From Argopecten irradians (Eukaryota; Mollusca; Bivalvia; Pectinida; Pectinidae): 64,000 bases of DNA. A program made the position numbers and the translations under genes. The stretch lies in NCBI RefSeq assembly GCF_041381155.1, contig NC_091142.1:35947604-36011603 (forward strand), given 5' to 3'. Each line of letters begins with the position of its first letter. Within the stretch, counting starts at the first letter, position 1. Under the pieces are notes generated by a model. That model saw only the letters and a program-made list of their open reading frames with translations. It was not told the DNA's origin and did no database searches. Shown piece by piece: positions 1-11,400 of this stretch.

Positions 1-696
1 AAACAATCAGTTATATAATTCCTATGTACCCAATGATCAATATCTAAGCGTACTTGTTATCGCTAGTCAAAACGTGATTCTGAGTGTACAGTAAAACAGT
101 ATTTAATTTGCTATCATATATAAATCAGACTGTAGATAACAGAATTGAGAACATTGATCTGTATTGCAGTTAGCATTGTGATTTACAGTTAAAACTAAAA
201 CAATGAACGCCATAAATATACTTACACCAAGCTTTATTGATTATCGGTATCCTACAACTACGAACAAGTGCCTGCAAAACATACCTTCTCTCATGAAAAA
301 CCACAATTTAATTTAAGGTACATCTAATCTTCCCCCTTAACATATTTGCACTTAAATAGCCATAGCAATGTCAGGAAGGATCCTCAGAACACGGAACTGA
401 CCGCCTGTGTATAACATACACTCAATAGCACCCCCGGGTAAAGCACGGGTTGGTCTCGTATCTCCCCGAAGTAATTTTGAGTGAGAGCAATCGCACGACA
501 ATCCAGTTGATGCTCTGCCATTTTGTGCATATCAGCACTGTGCATATCAGCCTTGTATCTATATACATGTATCACATTATATAGATATTCCATCTATAAA
601 TCTGTTGCTGTCCCCTGGGTAAATCATATAACATATGATTTTTCCATGGTGAACAAGAACTCCCCAGTGGTAATTAACACCAGTGAAGTTACTAGG

Positions 697-870
697 TCGT
701 CCCACCTGGTGCCTCAGGAGTGAACTAATTTTAGTTTTAAACTAAAATTCTTGTCTCCCCATGGTAAACATGGATGAGACCTAACAGAGCCTACCATGTC
801 CCACCCGGTTTTCCTCGGGAGTGGACTAAAATTCCTGTCCCCCATGGTAAATCATGGATGAGACCTAACC
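697..870. repeat. imperfect direct repeat, about 104-bp period
   Basis: The words GGAGTGGACTAAAATTC-like and CCCATGGTAAA followed by CATGGATGAGACCTAAC occur at about 717-785 and again at about 819-869. The copies differ by a few bases and an insert. This looks like a remnant of a dispersed repeat, not a gene. Confidence 0.5.
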
Positions 871-1818
871 TAGAACTAGATTGAAGTCACATTTGATTGC
901 ATGCGAGTCCGAATCCCTAGGATCCTGCCACAAGAGACGGTCTATACTGACTCTCCCAATGCAATCATGGCCTCCTATTTCACGGATCCCCTCCCCTTTT
1001 CTATGCAACTTACTATGTTAGCCTCACCCCAACCCCCATACCTTTTAGTTTGTATTGTCTGAAGTAATTATCTCAGCACATCTGCTATTCTGAAAGAGTT
1101 TTTTTTTAATTGGACAGTGATTTCTTAAAACATTCAGGGGCCTATGTCACTTGCTAAGGGCAAACCAGTCAGTACTTAATATTGTTAGTGATGCTGGTTA
1201 TTAGCTACAATATCATAGGTACAGATATATGTATTCCATCTAAACTCTTGTATCCAAATATTAAAATATTAGCACAGTTGCCTGAAGAGGCTGAAAACAT
1301 TAGCAAAACAAAATGCAATGTTTATGTTTCAAGTTCTGCTATTTACATTATCATGAATCGACACATCTTTAAATGGTTTAATTATAGATATACATGTATA
1401 TACCACAAATTATTAATTTTTCTACAGTTTTGACAACTCAATACCAACAATTAAATTACATTAAGCCATTCCCAATTAACTTACAAAATTAACACCATGA
1501 CATACCATTCAAGTTGAAATATTTGCAGTTTGCACTGACATGGACTCAATAACCATGCTTTCTACTATTACCATTATCAGTGTAGAATGTTAGCACAACA
1601 CGCGCGGCAATTCTATTGTTACGGAAATAGTCGATGGCGTAGCAACGTGGTGTCATGACCCCACTTTTGGCGAGAACATATGAATGACTCGATTCCAATT
1701 AGCTGTTCAATCGAATTCGTTGATGATGACGGAAGAGAAAAAATATGGGAATTTTAATAAAAAATATGCAACTGCCTCAAGAATAGATAATATTCATTTA
1801 CTTGAAAAACTGTAAATA

Positions 1819-1978
1819 TAAGGAATAGATGTTTATATTGTTTAGGTTATGAGGGTATAATGATAATGGAGCACGTGTAAATTATGTAACCCCGGCGAAG
1901 CCGGGTTACATAAAATTTACACGGGATCCATTATCATTATACCCTCATAAGCGCAACAAAATAAACATCTATTCCTTA
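1819..1978. repeat. long palindrome (hairpin MITE-like element)
   Basis: The arms run from AAGGAATAGATGTTTAT to its complement ATAAACATCTATTCCTT, and the centre is CCCCGGC-GAA-GCCGGG. The arms pair over almost the whole 160 bp with a few mismatches and a small indel. No coding capacity is seen. It resembles other hairpins at 6,030, 11,000 and 16,360 in design, but not clearly in sequence. Confidence 0.7.
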
Positions 1979-3697
1979 AATAACATGCTAATTTTACATT
2001 ACACTGTGACTGATGAAGGTAATGAGTATCGAAACCAGCATCATAAATGAAATCATGATCAGCACTACTTCTTTGTTACACTTACATGCATGAATGTGTG
2101 ACTCATAAAATGAAAATAAAATGACAGAAAATTGAATCACACAAAATATTTCTTTACCTTATAATTTTAATTGACCTTTAATAATTAGTTGTCCAACTGA
2201 GAAATTACAATGCAGTTATGTACCTTAAATCCCATATGTATAATTATTTCATTTATTTATTGTAGGAAAGAGGAAGTGTGTGTCTTTGCATACAAACAAA
2301 TTTCTAGCTATACATGTAACTATAGCTATTACCTAATAGACTTGTAGCTGTGTCATTCCCTGACCTGTGAATTAAGGTTAATATATAAAGTCCCATGATA
2401 TAACTGTTATAGTTAAAATTCGAATTTGTCCAAATAAGTAGAATACAAAATGATTGAGGTGATTATATAATTTATTATCTCATTTGTCTTAAGCTCGTGA
2501 ACATTAAAATGATGACATTGCTCTTCTGTTTGAACTGATGAGCAGGAATAATTTCTTTTTTTAAGTATCCGTGTACAGTTTCAAAGAAGCTAATTACTGC
2601 CTATGTTTGATGTTCTCTATTGCTAGTTCTAAAAATTCTATCGGATCAACCCCTGAAATCAAATGAAGACACATATATCATATTCATATAGAATTCTATA
2701 AATCAAACAATGCTACTTATCACTGAACTCTCATAGACCTTCTGAAAATCAAAACATTGTATATGATGTTTTATTTGGTTTGGAGAAGGTCTATGTTTTC
2801 AAGAAATCTATGCTGGGTGGACAGCAACCATTTATGCATTGGTGTGTAACATACATTGCATAATTTGAGTGTTCTAGGTATATCATATCCAATAGTGCAC
2901 TAATTAATGACAATGACAATAGATGCAATAGCACGTACCACCGATAAACCGGATGTACAAAGATAAATACTGTATTTGCCAATTGTAACAGGCTGGAAGA
3001 TGAGGAGGAGGAGGAGGGCGCGCTTATGGAATGTAAGGTTTGGTCAGCAATATTATAAATATTTCTGTACTCCTGGTACATAAATCTGTTACAGTAAACA
3101 TGCATATGCCTTTTATCCTTTGAGATGCATTATTATGTCATGATAGACTTCAAGTTCATCAATATGGGTGGGATACACTGCTGATGTAAGAGGGATGTTG
3201 TTAAACATTGTTAAATCCACGGATACAACTCCAACTCCTCTCCAGAAAAGGGGAGGGCGCTAACTACGGCGAATATGGTATAACAATATGTTTTATATAC
3301 TTTACATGTTTTATGGCCTCTTGAACTCTGATGAAATTATTAGTACGGTAGACTGGGTAGAGCCAATCTGCCAATGTTAATATTGGAATTTATGATACAT
3401 TATGTAGTAACAACATATTCTGTAGGTTCTGAAAGTGAGTTACTATGGTCAACCCAATTATTAACAAAGGTGTTTAAAAATTGAAAAGGTGCTTAATAAA
3501 ACGAAACTTATTGCAAACCTACAGTTTTGATAGTCTTGGTATTATGAATTGAAATAGAGGCCTATAAAGGCCTTACTCTAGATCTGTAATATGCAAAGAC
3601 GGAATATGGAGATGGGTGCATATTGGGTCAAATATGTTAATAGAAATGTTGTTTGAAACAATTTTTAACTCTACATCATAAAATTTGACTATCTTAG

Positions 3698-4009
3698 GCA
3701 CATTTATATGATGATATAGAAGAACACAAGGAAGCTACAGTTGATTGTAGAGAGCTGCAATTACCAAGGAAGGCACCTTTAACACTTCAACCCAACTACA
3801 TGCCCCTTCCTGATAACATTCAAATCAGTGAATCAAAAGCCATCCAAATAAAGGAAAACGGTCGCCAATAGAGTGAAAGCGAGCTATGGATCCGAGAGAG
3901 AATGAAACGACTAACAGCTTCAAAATTCCATGAGGTTATAAAAAGAAGAAACATAAATGAAAAATACTTGGACAAGCTTTTTGCGCGCCATGGAAGTGCT
4001 GATATATGA
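3698..4009 (+). pseudogene. YqaJ-type exonuclease exon fragment
   Basis: After a plausible acceptor (ATCTTAG at 3,691-3,697) one frame reads through about 100 codons. It contains the segment LWIRERMKRLTASKFHEVI, which matches the N-terminal signature of YqaJ/lambda-exonuclease-like nucleases (W-x3-R-x3-RLTAS-x-F). There is one in-frame TAG before that motif and a TGA at the end. No catalytic E-x-K segment follows, so this is only the front of the domain. YqaJ nucleases in animal genomes are commonly carried by transposons; a broken transposon remnant is the likely source. The fragment is not a copy of the one at 43.5 kb. Confidence 0.55.
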
Positions 4010-7000
4010 AACAAGATTTGCTATAATAAGTACTTTAAATTTCAATTATTGAATATTGGAGTCAACAAATATATAGACTTACAGTATATATGAATATATA
4101 AAAAGACGATTTAAAAAATGAACAACAAAAAAATCCAACATACATCCCAATATGGAAATTATTTCAAATTTATGCCAAATTCCCAATAAATACAGTTTAC
4201 TCCTGGAAATTTCCTTCCAAGTTTGCTATTTCTTTCTCGAAATGAGGTAAAACGGCCCCTTCCCAATTAAGTGAAAAAGCCCTGACATATATAGTCCAGG
4301 TCTAGATATACAGGCCAAACTCATACTTACATGTATATGGAAGATGTACAGTATGTATTCTCCTATTTGTCTAGAACTTTTTTTTTTATTTTTGATCAAA
4401 AAAACTTAAATTGAATGATTAAATAAATATGTTGACGAATGATGATGATCCCCATTGGCCACCTGTGACAACATATTATAATACTTGATCAGTGACCTAG
4501 CTTTAGCCTAGGATCCCTCCTCAGGCAACTACCCGTACCTATATGTACCACACCTGGTCATCTTAATTGACATATAGCCCCTTTATAAATATAATAATTG
4601 ACTTCAATTCAATACAATAGTCTTACACATGGTATGTATATATACAATATTTACAGCATGAACATACATAACATCATCGCAGATATAGATCTATATCAAT
4701 ATATTCGTAACCTTAATTATATTATAAGTGCATTAGATATCTGTGAATTCACGTTCACATAAACTATCAATGTACTCCATGCATGGAAAATATAAACAGC
4801 AAAATGAATTCTCAATTGCAAAAATTTGGAACCAGCATTAGTTTCATTATAACTGCAATTAAAGGTTTTTTAATCAACTTATTTGAATTAATAAAACCTC
4901 ATGATATCCTGATGTAGCTACGTGTAAGCTGAAATGTACTGCATAATTATATGTATATGCTGAATGGGGTAACATTTTACATCAAAATTTGAAAAAAGAC
5001 CTTTAGGTCGGATATATGATGCATATGCGTCGCAGTAGTTAAATTCATAGTGTATGTAATGTATATATAGATCTAATTGGGTGTTCTAAATACATGTACA
5101 TGTATATTGCCTGAATTTACATGTCCCTATGTCAAGTAGGCCTATATAGCATGCATGTGAATGCATTAAGTACATGTGTTGTTGTTATGAGGTGTACAAA
5201 TGTATGAAAGGTAATGCGATCTGATGAAAACAAGATTTCTGCTGATAGATTCTCTTGTAAAATCTTTGTTGTTTGTATCTATATTTTTCCTTCAATAAAT
5301 TCTCAGAACGCGTTTTATTGTTTGTGTAGCATCATAATTCCGCACACAGAACTGACGTTCGCTGTTTGAGTTTTAAATCGAATCGATGACACCTATTTGA
5401 ATAAAAACCGTCCAATCGACGTGTGCTGAAATTTACTTCCTGTTTTGAGCTTGATTGATATCGATGTGTCAGCAGTTCAGTATATTAATATTGACTTACT
5501 CATTGATATAGAGTTCTTCATTTGTTTGCCATACTTCGCTTGAGATGAAGGCTTTGTTTTATGAAGGGTTTGTCTTCTAAACTTAAAACGATATTAGTTT
5601 AGTTTATTATATTTACGTCATACTAACAACCAGGGTTATTTAATGACGACCTCCCGTGTATAGGGTGTGTTGAAATAATATGAATATGTAGATGAAAAGT
5701 GTGGGGGAAATGTTTAGTCTGACATTATGATTGTATTCGAATACCTTAATTGGCCACCTGTTATCAACAGTTATCAGCAATAAATACTGTTATCGACTCA
5801 TTGATATTTTTGTCATTAAACAAAACACAAAGCATAAACTAATGCATTAATACTTAAGTCTTAAATACTACCTTTTATCCAAACTATTATAAAGTTATGT
5901 TCCCTCAAGTTTTTATGCTGCTAAATAAACGACCGTGAGGTGTGATGTTCAGTATTCGGACATTTAACAACTGCTTTTTTCTCTGATGAAGGTATTGGTA
6001 CACCAGAACCTAACTGCTAATGTTGATACGTATAGGAGAAACACCGAAAACTGTGGAATAGTCAAGATAAGGAATTGTTCGAGGCCCGTAAGGGTCGAAA
6101 ACTATTCATTATTTTGACTATTCCACAGTTTGAGGTGTTTCTCATACTTAAAACATGGCATCGAATGTCATTGGTACTCTCCACTATGAAATGGGTATTG
6201 TTTAACTATTTCAAAGCTCCAGGTAAACTCATATAAGACATTGAGATATGTTTATGATGCATTCCATTGCCTCACTAAGAGAGCATGCATCATGATTTGC
6301 ATGAACTTCTAAGATCCATGCACAGGTACTATATGGTACTCACATTGAAACATTTGCTCAGTTTAGTTTTCACTTTTCAACATAGAGGACCATACATATG
6401 TAGCTCTGCATGCAGTCTTGAACACAGTTGTGATGATTTTTGGATATATATATGAGACACCTACCTATCAGGTTAACAGCTTTGATATTTGTATATGGAT
6501 TACGGTATGTAGATAATTAGGAAAGTGTCTTTAATTCCAAAATGTTTCTACCATATAGTGTCATAATTAGTGTAACAACAAAATAATTTTAAATCAATTT
6601 ATCTAAATTTTATTAAAATCGCTTCTAATCAAAATTTCTACATTGTCTCATAGTTTGAACTATAATGGGAAAATAAAATTATTTAAAAATATTTTATTAA
6701 GTTTGTAGTATTTTATGAAAGTTTGATAAATCAACTGATAATGCTTTGACGACATTTCGTGTTGTGTGTAATCTAATATTATAATAATTGATGGTTTGCA
6801 ATGTGATTAAATTCCACATAATCAATAACCAAATAATAAAAAAAACACACACACCCTCCAAAAATATGAATATATATATAAATAAATTGCTATTCAATTC
6901 TATAAAACTATTAGCACCACGGAATCAACTTCTTTTATCATGTCTAACGATTTTGTAACAGCTATTAAGGTGGTGTACAGCTGTAAAATGATCGGGTCGA

Positions 7001-8092
7001 TGTGGTTTGTACAGGGTTAAATGCGATATCTGTCACTCAGCTGACAGACTATGTAGTAGAGCCGTAGATTTTCAATTTGGAGATCCGCGGTTCATGACAC
7101 TTGACAGGAATAATGTGTAATTGTCTCTGTTCCTCTACATTTGCGCCCAACTCAAATGCCCACGGTGGTTGTATAACGGTATCGTATGTCTTTGAGGGCG
7201 AATATTGGCGGGATTGGACTGGGTCGATCATCGGTGACCAGGTAGCGTATTTGGTAGAGCACTTCGAATCCTGATCTGGTCGCAACATTTCTCGTCTTCT
7301 GTTAAACAGTATTGAAGTCTGTCTTTTCCGATGAACATATACACTTAAGGATTCACCTCTTACTTCATTTAGTTTATGAGATGATAAACCCAATGGAGCA
7401 CGAGGTATATTGCGTAAACGATTTTCTCGTACATGTGTTATTTGTAAACACTGACACGCGATTTTGTGGAATGTCAAATGAAGTCCGCAAATGTTTACAT
7501 GTATCCATACGCACCGAATCGGGTCACGTTCTGCACTCACTTTATTGGGAAATAAACAGATCTGTTCCAACTTAGTTTATCGATACAGAAACAGTGACAA
7601 TTGTAAATATAGAACAATAAACTCCGCCACCTGGGCAGGAAAGCCGTTCGTCATAGTTTAGGTATCCTAGTGTTGGAATAGGAGACAATACATCCAATTC
7701 CGAAATATATACTTACTTGGAAATGATTTGTTAACTTTTGTTGGATTACCTTGTAAATGCGGCGTTGCTGGATGTGAGGAATATTCGAGGGAACAAGAAC
7801 GTTAATAGAAAAAAAAATCCGAATACGTTACCCGTAGATATGGAAACATCGGTATGTAACATTTGACCTCAAATTTTTAATTGCCATAATACCGTCAACA
7901 GAAAACATTTATATTTTTTCTAATTAAAAATGAAATTGAACGAAAGTAATGAAAACCATCACATAATCATACTTAGAAATAAACACATTTAGATCAAACC
8001 TAACTTAAGTAGTAGTATTCGTGTTATGCTAACGACCTATAGAAACGTAGATTTGAAACTAACATTAATTAAAGTCAAATTACTGAAAAGTA
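4010..8092. other. gene-free stretch
   Basis: No supported gene. There is a 118-bp hairpin at 6,030-6,147. A 173-codon open frame on the minus strand at 7,049-7,570 has no recognised domain, no signal peptide and no splice context, and I do not call it. TTTATT at about 7,541 (AATAAA on the minus strand) is a possible distant polyadenylation signal for the gene whose stop codon is at 8,158. Confidence 0.5.
6030..6147. repeat. 118-bp palindrome
   Basis: The left arm starts GTATAGGAGAAACACC and continues to GTGGAATAGTCAA. The right arm is TTGACTATTCCACAG then GGTGTTTCTCATAC. Inner arms also pair around GGCCC-GTAA-GGGTC. It is a short non-coding foldback element. Confidence 0.65.
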
Positions 8093-8116
8093 TCTTTTTT
8101 TTTTTTTTTTTTTTTT
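8093..8116. repeat. poly-T tract
   Basis: A run of about 24 T lies 41 bases beyond the stop codon of the minus-strand gene, so it reads as poly-A in the 3' UTR of that gene. It could be a genomic A-rich 3' UTR or the trace of a retroposition event; the gene keeps its introns, so it is not a retrocopy. Confidence 0.6.
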
Positions 8117-8157
8117 GGTGCTATATGATATAACATCTATCTAGTAATACAACAGTT

Positions 8158-8423
8158 CTACACCATTGTCACTTTATCGACGAAGTTTGTAAATAATCCA
8201 GTGACGTAGGAACACGTGATTGTAACGTATGCGTCACTTCCTTTGAAGTCTTTGAAAGTCACGTGACGGTCGGTAGTTTGTACAAGACGCACCAGGTCCG
8301 AAAAGCCTGGGTCAGTACCAACTGTCACTGTGTATCTTGGTAGAAGTTCAGCATGAACATTGAAGACACCATTCCATGTAAGGACGATAGCATCACCAAG
8401 TCTAGAAAGTGATGGACTGAGTC
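8158..8423 (-). CDS. copy A exon 22: C-terminal exon and stop
   Basis: Starts after TTTCAG in phase 1, encodes LSPSLSRLGDAIVLTWNGVF and TVTVGTDPGFSDLVRL and ends FVDKVTMV with TAG at 8,160-8,158. The last FN3-like repeat has no membrane anchor or GPI-type tail after it. Confidence 0.8.
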
Positions 8424-11400
8424 CTGAAATAGTAATAAAAACTCATTGTATAAGCAAAATGTAGGGTGATGTGACAAACATCTATATAAAAATTGTAAAA
8501 AGATTATTGTAACTTTCAACAATTGGTAGAAAACTTAAATGATTTTGGTAATGTCGGAAACATTAAGTTCCGCGCGAGAACACACTAAATAATTTGTATG
8601 CTTTAAAGCATATTATCAGAATGATAGGAAATGTAATACAAAAATCCATTATGGCGTTTGCCTTCCTGTAGACAAACTATTTTTTACCTGTAAGAGTTGG
8701 TGGTGTCCTCGCAATCAGAACGGTTCCATTGACTAGTTGGCAGAACATATTATCCTGACCACACGCCTGAATCTCCACGGTATAAATATCATCTTGATCT
8801 GGCAGGACATAGTCTAACGAAGCATAATTCCGAAGCTCAGTATTTTCCCATTGCGTTAAAATATTTGCCCCTCGACGGATTCTGTAAGAATTGCCATTTA
8901 TTCCTTAAGTGCCATGGGGAATTTCCCAGGAAAACATCACACCGGAAGATGATTGAATTACCGGTAGTCCAGAAGATGTTGCCAGAGCGGTGTCAAAAGA
9001 AATTCTTGCATCGCTGACATTGGGCGCAAATAAAGTTACAGTTTCAGGCCCTACCAAGATGGACTCTTGTAGATTCGCAATATTAAAACATGTGATACGT
9101 GCAGAGATATCAGTGCCATGGTCTATCACCAGAAACGGTGTCTCGAGTTCTGTTTCGCTGTTACCATAGTGTAACATCCGGGTTGCTTTGTTTTTACCTG
9201 TAATGTATTACAAAATACGTGTAATTCTGAAACACTCGAAATAAGTTAATGAATGAATATCAGTTCATTCCAAGTTTTACATTACGGAGCATTTTACATT
9301 TACATCAAATTTACTTACTTATCTCACAAGAACAGGCAACTTCAGAACTTTCATCTTCAATGACCTCCCACCTGACCTTGACTTTGGTTAGAATTCGATC
9401 TCCAAAATCTTTGTAGGCTATGCTCATAGATGCGTTTGTTATGGATGGTGGTGTGTGGTCCATCAGCAGAGAGCTTGAGTAAAAATGACTCCACGTGCCG
9501 GCTTGGTTTACTGCAGTAACTGTTACGTGTACGGCTTGCCCATGAGGTGCATCAACCGGAAGTAGTGTATTATAGGACGTGGGAACACGTTTTAGCGGAT
9601 GTAATTGGAACCCACCTTTCGATGATCCTGCCCCAACATAGATTTCCCTCATTCCACTCTCCAGGTCCATGATATCAGTGTTGATGTTGAGTTCCGTGAG
9701 CGACACCTGGTGGACTGCGACTACATCATCCGTAAGACCTGTTTCTGTGATACTGTCGGATACTGACAAGGTGATATCTACTGTTGTGTTGATAGGTATA
9801 TCATACGCAAGTACAGATAATGAGCGGTTACCATCATAAAACGGGGAGGTGACAAGAGAAATAGCTGCCGAATATATACCACCTCTTTCTAATGATACGG
9901 AGTGGATCTGTTTATTGTTTTCAAAGGAAACTTCAAACTCATTAAATGAAGTCATATTCGATGAGGCAATATATAACTTGTACACAGTTGGACCTGGATG
10001 TCCTAGATATTTTGTCCAGTACACAGTACCGTTTACAGATGTTATGTTGTCTACTTCCGACACCGAACTGATCTTAACATGGACAGGTGGTGTAGAATCA
10101 AGCAAGGCTGGAGGGGAATACACGATGTTACTCTCAAAACCTGCAGAATCTTTGGCTTTTACTGCAAATCTAAACCATTGTCCAGTAACGAGAGATGTGT
10201 TGTAAAACACAAATGAAGTCTGAAAACCTATATCTGCAAATTCCAGTCCAATGTTGTCCTTTACTAAGCCTTTGTCTAGTATTTCATAGGCGACTGAAAA
10301 TCGAGTTATTGCCGAATGTCGGTCGTGGAATCCGCGGAAGGATACCCCGATATCTCGAGAGTTGTGTACATGGGCGTTATGGTAACGGTCAGTGTTGTAT
10401 ACAATGCCTGCGTATGGATGTTCGTTGTCTACTACAAAGCCGTCCGAGACAAGCGTTTGTTGTATCCCAACATTGTTTAAACACGTGACCGTAACGTAAT
10501 AATTTGTGCCTGGTGAGAGAGACAAATCACTCCATGACATCAATGTGTTAAGTCCAATGTTCATATTAGATACCAGATCGTCACCTGGAAAAGATATTGA
10601 ATTCATGTTGATTCATCACAGGTTTTTCGAATTTCTATTGCCTGGTCTAAAGTGAAATATTATATAACCATATCGCTGAAGTAAAATATATATATACAAA
10701 TATATGTAACATTAAAATTTGCCTATTTAAATACAAAAGTAACAGTAAACATTTCCTACATCATCAGTGTTAATCTATTATATCACCAAATATACATACT
10801 GTTTAATATATTCATCAGCATGTCGCTATTAATGTGGGAATCTCAAGATTAAAAATGACGATTTAAAGAGTTACAGTAAATAAGAATATTGATAATATCT
10901 TTCCTCATCAGGGAGTTACTTCCCCTACCATGTATAAAATTATATTCCATGCTTATTTTGTTTATGACACCTGAATACGGCAAATGACCAATATGTGATA
11001 TTCCGTATTTGCTTATTACAGAGTTAGCTTCCTTGCGGGTAGGTATTGATTGTTACGTCATTATTTTGTGAGCGCAATTCAAGTCATTTTCTCCGAAACG
11101 TATGACTTTACGCTCTTAAAAACATGACGCCACAATCAATACCTACCTGCAAGTGCAGATAACTCTGTAATATTCAAATTCGGAATACCTGGTATCCAAT
11201 ACTATTCCTATTTTAATATCTTTTTGTCAATAAAATATATGAAAATTGAAATTTAATGCACAATCGGTATACAGACCTCCCGGTATGGTGCCCAATGCCA
11301 CCTGGTAGCTATGGATACCACTCTGGGGATCGGTAAACACTCCCGTCCAACAGGAGCTGATCGTGGCCAAGGTCGAGGTAAAGTCGACATCACGGGAACA

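Larger units (their letters stand above)
1..3697. other. gene-free flank
   Basis: I see no coding region here. Open frames are short, AT-rich and without splice context. The stretch holds an imperfect direct repeat (697-870), one long palindrome (1,819-1,978), a GAGGAGGAGGAGG run near 3,001 and ordinary AT-rich DNA. Confidence 0.6.

Noticed and set aside
7049..7570. 173-codon open frame on the minus strand
   Set aside because: No domain, no signal peptide, no splice context, overlapped by an open frame on the other strand. Probably chance.
8093..8116. Poly-T as proof of a retrocopy
   Set aside because: Copy A retains all introns, so it cannot be a processed copy. The tract is reported only as a repeat.
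9849..10488. Two plus-strand open frames opposite exon 20, also seen in copy B
   Set aside because: They recur only because the exon itself is duplicated. The minus-strand frame of copy A has the domain signatures.
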